Shown: in pieces, positions 1-5,066 of the stretch | How positions within the stretch are numbered: the first letter of the stretch is position 1 | Layout of the letters: each line of letters opens with the position of its first letter | NCBI GenBank assembly: GCA_965657935.1 | Contig: CBFHQE010000150.1 | Span: 1 to 5,493 of the forward strand | Source of the DNA: Maricaulis sp965657935 | GTDB lineage: Bacteria > Pseudomonadota > Alphaproteobacteria > Caulobacterales > Maricaulaceae | Length of the DNA: 5,493 nucleotides | Direction of reading: 5' to 3' | Made by a program: the position numbers and the translations under genes | Notes under the pieces: generated by a model | Told to the model about the DNA's origin: nothing | Databases searched by the model: none | The model's input: only the letters and a program-made list of their open reading frames with translations

Positions 1-97
1 CGGGCAGGAGTTCAAGCCCTGCCGGATCTGCCAGGTAATGCTTGTCCACATTGATCGTTCCATCACGATCCAGCATCACCAGGAAAGGCTCAGACAT
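1..97 (-). CDS. gmhB: D-glycero-beta-D-manno-heptose-1,7-bisphosphate 7-phosphatase, N-terminal fragment
   Basis: Only the first 32 codons lie in the window; the gene continues beyond position 1. The visible protein begins MSEPFLVMLDRDGTIN. The DxDGT block (Asp10 and Asp12) is the catalytic motif I of HAD-superfamily phosphatases, and LDRDGTIN followed by a short hydrophilic stretch with a Tyr-Leu is the usual start of GmhB/histidinol-phosphatase-type enzymes. In this family the first Asp forms the phospho-enzyme intermediate. GmhB removes the 7-phosphate of heptose 1,7-bisphosphate in the cytoplasm, between the kinase and adenylyltransferase steps catalysed by HldE. The start codon overlaps the hldE stop by 8 bases (ATGTCTGA), which implies translational coupling and strongly supports GmhB over HisB. 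Most of the protein is unseen, so its length and remaining motifs cannot be judged. Confidence 0.85.
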   Translation of the reverse strand, partial: MSEPFLVMLDRDGTINVDKHYLADPAGLELLP

Positions 98-1550
98 TCT
101 CGGGTCCATTGGCGCGGGCGATGGCAGCGGTCGTGCTCTGGCCGTCAATCAGCGGCGCCAGCGCAATCCGGCCACCCCGGCCGGTCACGACATCACCGCC
201 AACCACGTCGCCGGGCTTGTAGTCCGCGCCTTTCACCAGCACGTCCGGCTGGATGGCGGTGATCGCCTCCAGCGGCGTGTCCTCGTCAAAGATCACAACC
301 AGGTCGACAAAACGCAGGGCTTCCATCACCAGGGCGCGGCTGTCCTCGTCTTGGACCGGGCGGGAGGGGCCCTTGAGGCGTTTCACAGAGGCGTCGGAAT
401 TGATGGCGACGATCAGCTTGTCGCCCTGATCCCGGGCAAAGGCCAGCAAGCTGACATGGCCGGGATGCAGCAGGTCGAAACAGCCATTGGTGAAGACGAC
501 TGACTGGCCCTGGGCCTGCCAGGCACGTGTCGCTGCGGCTGCATCGTCCAGCGACACAGTCAGGCGTCCATCGGGTCCGGTGCCATGCATGGCGATGTGT
601 AGTTCTGCAGCGGAAACCGTGGCCGTGCCGACCTTGGCGACAACGACACCTGCGGCGCGATTGGCGAGCTCGGCAGCGTCCTCGACCGCGAGACCGGATC
701 CCAGTCCCAGGGCAAGTGCGGCCACGACCGTGTCACCGGCACCGGAGACATCGAAGACTTCCTGGGCGGCAGTGGGCAGGTGCGTGATCCCGTCATCGGC
801 GTTGCGAACGGTCATGCCCTGGGGGCCGCGCGTAACAACAATCATCGGGCAGTCGACCTGTGCCGCGATGGCGCGGGCAGCGGCTTCTGCACCTGCATCG
901 CTGATACAGGAATGACCGGTGGCTTCCTCGGTCTCCTTGGCGTTCGGCGTCACCACTGTCGCCCCGCGATAACGCGAGAGGTCGCGCGCTTTCGGGTCGA
1001 CCACGACCGGCAAGTCGCGCTCGGTGGCCAAGGCACAGGCCCGGGCGATCGCATCCTTGGTCAGTACGCCCTTGGCATAGTCGGAAATGACCAGGGCGCT
1101 GGCGTCTTCCAGCGCAGCGGCGAGGGCCGTCATCATGTCGGCGACGACATTGTCGGGTTGATCCCCGATATCTTCCTCGTCGACCCTCAGCATTTGCTGG
1201 TTTTTGGCGACGAAGCGGTTTTTGACGGCCGTGCGCATCTCGGCATTGACCGCCAGGGCCGCGCTCAACCCGTCCTCTGCGTCGATGGCCGCTTTTAGCT
1301 CGCGCCCTGCCGCATCTGCCCCAATGGCTCCAATCAGCACGGCCTCGCCACCCAGTGAGACAATATTGCGTGCAACATTGCCGGCGCCACCAATCATCGC
1401 GTCCACCCGGTCGGCCTTGAAGACCGGAGCAGGGGCTTCCGGCGAGATGCGGGTGCTGTCGCCAAATGTATAGCGATCCAGCATGACATCGCCGAAGACG
1501 ACGAGCTTGCGTCCCCGGAATGCTTCAATCCATTCGCTGCTGCGCGACAT
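90..1550 (-). CDS. hldE: Bifunctional heptose 7-phosphate kinase / heptose 1-phosphate adenylyltransferase
   Basis: This is a 486-residue two-domain enzyme of ADP-L-glycero-beta-D-manno-heptose synthesis, which supplies the inner core of lipopolysaccharide. Residues about 1-320 form a PfkB/ribokinase-type sugar kinase. It has GGAGN at 54-58, an NAKE block near 203-206 and DVSGAGD at 267-273, where Asp273 is the expected catalytic base. Residues about 345-480 form a nucleotidyltransferase with NGCFDLLHPGH at 355-365; HPGH is the HxGH nucleotide-binding signature. KGPSRP (393-398) and KGADY (440-444) are also typical. The length is close to that of other full-length HldE proteins, so both domains appear intact. 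I chose the ATG at 1550 because AGGGGG lies 4 bases upstream. A TTG at 1577 would add nine residues but has no such site. It is followed directly by gmhB. A weak TATACC at 1583-1578 could serve a promoter, but it has no good -35 partner. Confidence 0.95.
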   Translation of the reverse strand: MSRSSEWIEAFRGRKLVVFGDVMLDRYTFGDSTRISPEAPAPVFKADRVDAMIGGAGNVARNIVSLGGEAVLIGAIGADAAGRELKAAIDAEDGLSAALAVNAEMRTAVKNRFVAKNQQMLRVDEEDIGDQPDNVVADMMTALAAALEDASALVISDYAKGVLTKDAIARACALATERDLPVVVDPKARDLSRYRGATVVTPNAKETEEATGHSCISDAGAEAAARAIAAQVDCPMIVVTRGPQGMTVRNADDGITHLPTAAQEVFDVSGAGDTVVAALALGLGSGLAVEDAAELANRAAGVVVAKVGTATVSAAELHIAMHGTGPDGRLTVSLDDAAAATRAWQAQGQSVVFTNGCFDLLHPGHVSLLAFARDQGDKLIVAINSDASVKRLKGPSRPVQDEDSRALVMEALRFVDLVVIFDEDTPLEAITAIQPDVLVKGADYKPGDVVGGDVVTGRGGRIALAPLIDGQSTTAAIARANGPENV

Positions 1551-1554
1551 GACG

Positions 1555-1560
1555 CCCCCT
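1555..1560 (-). promoter_or_regulatory. Ribosome binding site of hldE
   Basis: AGGGGG on the minus strand, 4 bases before the ATG at 1550. It decides the hldE start in favour of this ATG over the in-frame TTG at 1577. Confidence 0.6.
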
Positions 1561-1622
1561 GATGGCTGTATGGCCAAGGTATAAGCGTCTGGGCGATTAA
1601 GCGAAAGTGTCCTGTGAAGTGC

Positions 1623-2756
1623 TCAGCCGAGGGCCTGGTCGATGTCGGCGATCAGATCATTGGCATCTTCCAGCCCGACTGACAGCCGGATCAGATGATC
1701 GGGTATGTCGGCATCGGCTCGAGCCTCGGGGGACATGGAGGCGTGGGTCATCTTGGCGGGGATATTCACCAGGCTTTCCACGCCCCCGAGACTTTGTGCC
1801 AGGGAAAACAGGGCGAGACGGTTGACGGTCTCGTCTGCATCACCCCCGGCGAGTTCGATTGAGATCAACTGGCCGAAGCCGGATTGCTGGGTTGTGGCCA
1901 GCGCGTGGCCGGGATGGCTTTCCAGGCCGGGATAATCGACACGGGCGACCCGTTTGTCCTCTTGCAGCCATTGCGCAATACGCGCGGCGCTTTTGCCCTG
2001 TTCGCGTGCCCGCACCGGCAAGGTGCGAAGACCGCGAAGGGCCAGATAGGCGTCAAAGGCGCCCCCGCCAACACCCACGCAATTGGCCCACCAGGCCAGC
2101 TGCTCGGCGCGTGTCGCAGAGCGACAGGACACAGCGCCACCGACCATGTCGGAATGGCCATTGATGATCTTGGTGATCGATTGCACCGAATAGTCCGCAC
2201 CCAGCTCGATGGGGCGCTGCAGCACAGGCGACAGGACTGTGTTGTCGACAGCGGTCTCGGCGCCGGCCTTGCGGGCCAGGGCGGTGATCGCCTTGATATC
2301 GGAAACCCGCAGGCGCGGATTGGATGGTGTCTCCACCAGAACCAGGGCAGCGGGCTCGGACAGGGCTGTTTCAACCGCGTCCAGATCTGCCGTATCCACA
2401 TAGACCGGGACCAGCCGGCCACTATTGGCGCGGGCATCCAGCAGCCGCCGGGTGCCGCCATAGGCGTCATGGGAACAGATGACGCGGGCACCAAAGGCCA
2501 GGTCATGCAAGAGGAGATCGATGGCGGCCATGCCGGAGGCGGTGACCACCGTGCCCTGCGCGCCTTCCAGCTCGCTGATGGCGTGGGCCAGGGTGTCGCG
2601 GCCCGGATTGCCGGTGCGCGCATAGTCATAGGCCGGTTTGACCCCGGCCTCCTCGCGACGATAGGCGGTCGACAGGGAGATCGGCGGGATGACGGCATTC
2701 CAGGTCTTGTCGCTGTTCAGGCCGGCGCGAATGGCGCGTGTGCGTTCCCCGCTCAT
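1623..2756 (-). CDS. metB: Cystathionine gamma-synthase (PLP-dependent transsulfuration enzyme)
   Basis: The 377-residue protein belongs to the Cys/Met-metabolism family of PLP enzymes. It joins an activated homoserine ester with cysteine to form cystathionine on the way to methionine. Visible features in order: YARTGNPGRDTL at 45-56 (the usual YSRxxNPT region, with Gly instead of Thr), SGM at 74-76, Asp171 in VDNT (binds the PLP ring nitrogen), the Schiff-base lysine Lys196 in SITKIINGHSD, and Arg357 in LIRLSVGLED (substrate carboxylate). GVGGGAFDAYLALRGLRTL (229-247) and SLGGVESL (322-329) closely resemble my recollection of E. coli MetB. Beta-lyases usually have a Trp-Gly-Gly-Tyr-Glu version of the second block. 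O-succinyl/acetylhomoserine sulfhydrylase or cystathionine gamma-lyase activity remains possible, since sequence separates these activities poorly. The ATG overlaps the stop of the preceding acyltransferase gene (ATGA, 2756-2753), so the pair is translationally coupled. Confidence 0.88.
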   Translation of the reverse strand: MSGERTRAIRAGLNSDKTWNAVIPPISLSTAYRREEAGVKPAYDYARTGNPGRDTLAHAISELEGAQGTVVTASGMAAIDLLLHDLAFGARVICSHDAYGGTRRLLDARANSGRLVPVYVDTADLDAVETALSEPAALVLVETPSNPRLRVSDIKAITALARKAGAETAVDNTVLSPVLQRPIELGADYSVQSITKIINGHSDMVGGAVSCRSATRAEQLAWWANCVGVGGGAFDAYLALRGLRTLPVRAREQGKSAARIAQWLQEDKRVARVDYPGLESHPGHALATTQQSGFGQLISIELAGGDADETVNRLALFSLAQSLGGVESLVNIPAKMTHASMSPEARADADIPDHLIRLSVGLEDANDLIADIDQALG

Positions 2757-3715
2757 CGCTCGGCACCGGTAAAACCGCTCAGGATGGCGGCAATGGCGTC
2801 GATTTCCTTCAGGAAGGCGTCGTGGCCGTAATAGCTCGAGATTTCCAGAAAACGCGCTTTCGGGGTCTGATCTGCCGCGGCTTTGATCTGTTCGATCGGA
2901 ACCAGGCGATCTTCGCGTATGGCAACATAGGTCACTTCACACGTGATTGCTGACGGATCCACGACATGCCCGTCCATGGAGCGGGAAAGCGCGAGGAAAC
3001 GCTGTGGGCTCATCCGGGTGGTAAAGTCTGCGCCACGGCTTTCCAGATAGCTTTCAATTCCATTGGCGTCGCGGCTTTGAGGGTCCGGTTCGAAAAACCG
3101 GTCCTCGATTTCCTGCGGCGTACGATAGGTGGTCATGGCGAGGCGACGGGCCAGATCCAGCCCAGCCTCACCGTTTCCATGTTTGATGGCCAGCTCGACC
3201 GTCTCGCGCTGGATCGAGCGCCAGGCGCGGGCCATGGCCGAGGGCTTGTGCGCAGCAGAGATCACCAGTGCCTTGTTGACGCGCTCGGGAGCGATGGTCG
3301 CGAGGGCCAGGGCAACCATGCCGCCATAGGACGAGCCGATCACGCTGAGCCGGTCCACGCCCGCTGCATCGGCGAGGGCGAGGATGGCGGCAGCCTGGTC
3401 ACGGGTGCTCGGGAAATGAGCCGAGGCGTCCGCAACAAAATCGATCGACAGGATACGGCATTCGCTCGGATCAAGAGGTCCCTTGTCTTTGGTGAAGTCG
3501 CTCCACCAGCCAGCGCCGCAAGCGCTGTCTGTGACGTGGCGGTCGGCCGAGATTCCACCCAGAACCACAAAAACCGGCGTGTCGGCCGCGCCCATAATGC
3601 GCCCACCGACACAGAGTTCCTCTCCGGTGTCGGCAATAAAGCCGGCTTCCAGATCGATACAGTCGATTTCCAGTCCGGATTCGAGATTGGGATCGAGCGT
3701 GGCGGTGGCAGTCAT
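2753..3715 (-). CDS. metX: MetX-family homoserine O-acyltransferase (short form)
   Basis: This 320-residue alpha/beta-hydrolase-fold enzyme probably acylates the hydroxyl of L-homoserine, the committing step of methionine synthesis. The nucleophile is Ser129 in GSSYGGM (127-133). The acid is Asp269 in REDRLVP, matching the MetX SDxLFP position, and the base is His298 in YGHDAFL, a block typical of MetX. LGGISADRH at 52-60 forms the expected oxyanion region, and RLAMTTYRTPQEIEDRF (191-207) matches the MetX lid. It is shorter than the classical MetX of about 360-380 residues and resembles the short forms known from Xanthomonadales, some of which use succinyl-CoA. Acetyl versus succinyl use cannot be settled here. 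The ATG at 3715 was chosen because the family match begins just after it and GGGGAAG lies 5 bases upstream. The frame stays open upstream to 4207, but that part encodes only riboswitch and repeat DNA. Confidence 0.85.
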   Translation of the reverse strand: MTATATLDPNLESGLEIDCIDLEAGFIADTGEELCVGGRIMGAADTPVFVVLGGISADRHVTDSACGAGWWSDFTKDKGPLDPSECRILSIDFVADASAHFPSTRDQAAAILALADAAGVDRLSVIGSSYGGMVALALATIAPERVNKALVISAAHKPSAMARAWRSIQRETVELAIKHGNGEAGLDLARRLAMTTYRTPQEIEDRFFEPDPQSRDANGIESYLESRGADFTTRMSPQRFLALSRSMDGHVVDPSAITCEVTYVAIREDRLVPIEQIKAAADQTPKARFLEISSYYGHDAFLKEIDAIAAILSGFTGAER

Positions 3716-3717
3716 TT

Positions 3718-3740
3718 TTCTTCCCCGCGAACGGGAAGAA
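3718..3740 (-). promoter_or_regulatory. Hairpin burying the metX ribosome binding site
   Basis: On the minus strand TTCTTCCCG (3740-3732), loop TTCG (3731-3728) and CGGGGAAGAA (3727-3718) form a 9-bp stem with one bulged G. The 3' arm contains the purine-rich GGGGAAG ribosome binding site of metX, whose ATG is at 3715. The stem is not followed by a U run, so it is better read as a control of translation than as a terminator. The stem is seen directly; its regulatory role is inferred. Confidence 0.5.
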
Positions 3741-3775
3741 GTGTGCGCCGACCGAGACGGATCATGGCGCACTTC
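3738..3775 (-). promoter_or_regulatory. Leader hairpin upstream of metX
   Basis: GAAGTGCGCC (3775-3766) pairs with GGCGCACACTTC (3749-3738), giving about 10 bp with a 2-base bulge around a 16-base loop. It shares three bases (3738-3740) with the ribosome-binding-site hairpin downstream, so the two compete at their junction. It may be part of the expression platform of the riboswitch or only a spacer structure. Confidence 0.4.
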
Positions 3776-3797
3776 GGGGGGATTGAGAGCACCACAT

Positions 3798-3855
3798 CCG
3801 TTCTGCTTTAGCCGTACTTCTTCCGCGCCCGCAAGCTGAACATCAAATCGGCGCA
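3798..3855 (-). ncRNA. SAM-II riboswitch aptamer in the metXB leader
   Basis: The RNA can fold as the H-type pseudoknot expected of SAM-II. Stem P1 is TGCGCC (3855-3850) with GGCGCG (3829-3824), the outermost pair being a wobble. The loop starts GATTTGATG, matching the U-rich GAUUU stretch of the family. Stem P2 is GTTCAGCT (3841-3834) pairing with GGCT (3813-3810) and GAAC (3803-3800), separated by the A-rich bulge AAAGCA. The GCTAAAG block at 3812-3806 is the most conserved 3' element of SAM-II. SAM-II elements are known mainly from alphaproteobacteria, in front of metX, metA and metC, where S-adenosylmethionine binding lowers expression. The position directly before a metX-metB unit fits. 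The coupling to expression is less clear, because the start codon lies about 85 bases further on. Confidence 0.8.
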
Positions 3856-3858
3856 TCA

Positions 3859-3886
3859 ACACATATAAAGATATGTTTATGTGTGT
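3859..3886. promoter_or_regulatory. AT-rich palindrome overlapping the metXB promoter, probable repressor operator
   Basis: Centred between 3872 and 3873, the two 14-base halves match as inverted repeats at 12 positions (core CATATAAAGATATG on the plus strand). It covers the whole -10 element, the spacer and the edge of the -35 element, so a bound protein would block RNA polymerase. Such AT-rich palindromes resemble, from memory, operators of ArsR-family regulators of the SAM cycle (SahR/SamR types). No regulator gene is in the window, so the protein that binds is unknown. Confidence 0.5.
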
Positions 3887-3889
3887 CAA
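3862..3889 (-). promoter_or_regulatory. Predicted sigma-70-type promoter of metXB
   Basis: A perfect TTGACA (3889-3884) is followed after 16 bases by TATATG (3867-3862), a 4-of-6 match to the -10 consensus. Transcription would start near 3855, exactly at the 5' side of riboswitch stem P1. This agreement between two independent predictions raises confidence in both. Confidence 0.6.
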
Positions 3890-3930
3890 GCGTTGAATCT
3901 CGGTGCGAAGGTGGCGCAAGTCCCAAACTC

Positions 3931-4047
3931 CGTCACCCCGATGAAGATCGGGGCCCAGTTCGAAGGGCACGGTGTTTCCGGTGAGGGAGCGTTCTGGAGC
4001 CGGACCCAGTCTTATGAACTGGGTCCCTGCCTTCGCAGGGATGACGG
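3931..4047. repeat. Composite palindromic intergenic repeat A (CGTCA-ended)
   Basis: The left end (3931-3961) and right end (4016-4046) are inverted copies agreeing at 23 of 31 positions. Each end holds its own hairpin: CCCCGAT-gaag-ATCGGGG (3936-3953) and CCCTGC-cttc-GCAGGG (4025-4040). Most differences between the ends fall as compensating pairs inside these stems. A third perfect 9-bp hairpin, GGACCCAGT/ACTGGGTCC, lies at 4002-4026. It resembles dispersed repeats whose spurious translation gives the peptide VIPAKAGTQ. No coding capacity is credible. Confidence 0.65.
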
Positions 4048-4071
4048 GGATAAATGTGCGGTGGTTTTCCT

Positions 4072-4215
4072 CCTTTCCCTTGATGGGAAAGGTCCCTCCG
4101 TAGCCTTGGCGAAGGGGGGGATAGGGTGCGGCCCGAAGGGCCCACTTTAAGTCGCGCCTCGCGGCGCGCACCCACTCCACCATTGCTCCGCACCCCTTGC
4201 CCATCAAGGGCGAGG
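4072..4215. repeat. MITE-like palindromic element B with hairpin ends
   Basis: The ends are hairpins that are also inverted copies of each other: CCTTTCCC-ttgat-GGGAAAGG (4072-4092) and CCTTGCCC-atcaa-GGGCGAGG (4195-4215), agreeing at 18 of 21 positions. The interior contains further small stems: GGCCC-gaa-GGGCC near 4130-4142 and CGCGCC-tcgc-GGCGCG at 4153-4168. At 144 bases and without a coding frame of its own, it looks like a non-autonomous mobile or REP-type element. No flanking direct repeat is obvious. Confidence 0.5.
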
Positions 4216-4245
4216 ATAGGCGGTGACATAGCCTTCAATCATTCT

Positions 4246-4344
4246 CCGTCATCACCCGGCTTGTCCGGGTGACCTCAGCTCACCTGGCTACCGGATAGTC
4301 GAGATCCCCCGGATGTCCGCTTTACGGCCACCGTGGGATGACGG
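4246..4344. repeat. Composite palindromic repeat C (CCGTCAT...ATGACGG)
   Basis: Perfect 7-base inverted termini, CCGTCAT (4246-4252) and ATGACGG (4338-4344), bound the element. Inside the left end is TCACCCGG-cttgt-CCGGGTGA (4252-4272, 8 bp). The right end can pair ATCCC (4304-4308) with GGGAT (4335-4339) around CCG-cttta-CGG. The shared CGTCA ends and hairpin-in-end design suggest the same broad family as repeat A. Confidence 0.5.
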
Positions 4345-4442
4345 GGAGGGAGGGGGTGTGGAAAACGTGTTTGACTTAGTTGCCTCGGCATACTCGACCG
4401 ACGCTATATGCTGCGTGTTACTGGACAGGTTGGTGAAACGGT

Positions 4443-4928
4443 ATGTTTCAGAAAACGATGACTTCGATTTCTGGATGGGCTCTCGTCCCGGCGCTTGTGG
4501 GAACAGTCGCCAAGCTGTGCGGCGCGGTTTTGCAAGCTTTGGCCTTTGTCGGCGCCGACGTTGCAGCCGAATTCAGCCTCTTCTCTGTTTTTGCCAACCG
4601 CGGGCCGGCTGGCTTCTTTTGGATCAACGTCCTAATCGTCCCCATCATCGAGACGCTCTTTTTGGCCGCCGTGCTAGTACCTTTTCTGCGCATGAAAAGA
4701 GGCTGGCTAATGTCGGCCCCGATAGTTTTTGCGCTCTCGTTTATGGCTCATGGCGGCAACATGCATGCGATCCACGCCGGTGTGGGTTTTGTAGTATTCG
4801 CGGGATACTATCTGTGGGTGGTTAGGCAGAATGAAGGTATTCATATCGCAATCACCAAGGGTGTTATCGCCCATGCTTTTGCGAATACGATTTCATTGAT
4901 CTTGCTGGTTCTGAAATCTCCGAGCTAG
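4443..4928 (+). CDS. Small CPBP-family-like intramembrane protease
   Basis: This 161-residue, strongly hydrophobic protein has about four or five predicted membrane segments: roughly 11-38, 57-82, 88-105, 110-128 and 137-157. Glu70 in VPIIETLFLAAVL, His103 in ALSFMAHGG, and His144 with Asn148 in VIAHAFANTISLILL correspond in order and spacing to the Glu, His and HxxxN motifs of CPBP (CAAX protease/bacteriocin-processing, Abi) glutamic-type membrane proteases. The usual double Glu and the following Arg of motif 1 are reduced to a single Glu, and the protein is short for the family, so activity is uncertain. Substrates are unknown. The ribosome binding site is weak (GGTG about 10 bases upstream), and a second Met at codon 6 is an alternative start. 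The gene uses rarer codons (CTA, ATA, AGA, GTA) and has visibly lower GC than its neighbours, suggesting transfer. A TTGACT at 4371-4376 lacks a good -10 partner. Confidence 0.6.
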   Translation: MFQKTMTSISGWALVPALVGTVAKLCGAVLQALAFVGADVAAEFSLFSVFANRGPAGFFWINVLIVPIIETLFLAAVLVPFLRMKRGWLMSAPIVFALSFMAHGGNMHAIHAGVGFVVFAGYYLWVVRQNEGIHIAITKGVIAHAFANTISLILLVLKSPS

Positions 4929-5066
4929 CGCTTGGAAGCCAGACTGAACATGGGTCTTCATCGCGAGAAACGAGACCTTCTCCATCTCTAGTGCAGACCC
5001 CAGCCTTCCAGCCCCACCCTGAATTCAGCAATGCCCCAAACCCCGAAAACCCGCTAACCTGCCCCC

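Noticed and set aside
1884..2831. Long plus-strand frame of 315 codons opposite metB
   Set aside because: It is the antisense shadow of metB in GC-rich DNA, with low-complexity Gly/Ala/Arg-rich translation and no family signature.
3881..4150. Plus-strand 89-codon frame across the repeats
   Set aside because: It consists of palindromic repeat sequence, has no recognisable domain and no ribosome binding site, and its composition follows the hairpins.
3716..4207. N-terminal extension of the MetX frame, up to 164 more residues, including a start at 3856 that would give 367 residues
   Set aside because: The extension translates riboswitch and repeat DNA and has no MetX similarity. The predicted transcript begins near 3855, after that ATG, and the ATG at 3715 has a ribosome binding site.
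3931..4344. CRISPR-like array
   Set aside because: The repeated units are inverted, unequal in length and not regularly spaced; they are palindromic intergenic repeats.
4313..4825. Plus-strand 170-codon frame overlapping the CPBP-like gene
   Set aside because: It starts inside repeat C and reads the CPBP-like gene in another frame; the translation is Cys/Arg-rich without motifs, whereas the 4443 frame has coherent membrane segments.
4953..4977. Possible terminator GGTCT...AGACC after the CPBP-like gene
   Set aside because: The stem is only 5 bp with a 15-base loop and no T run follows.
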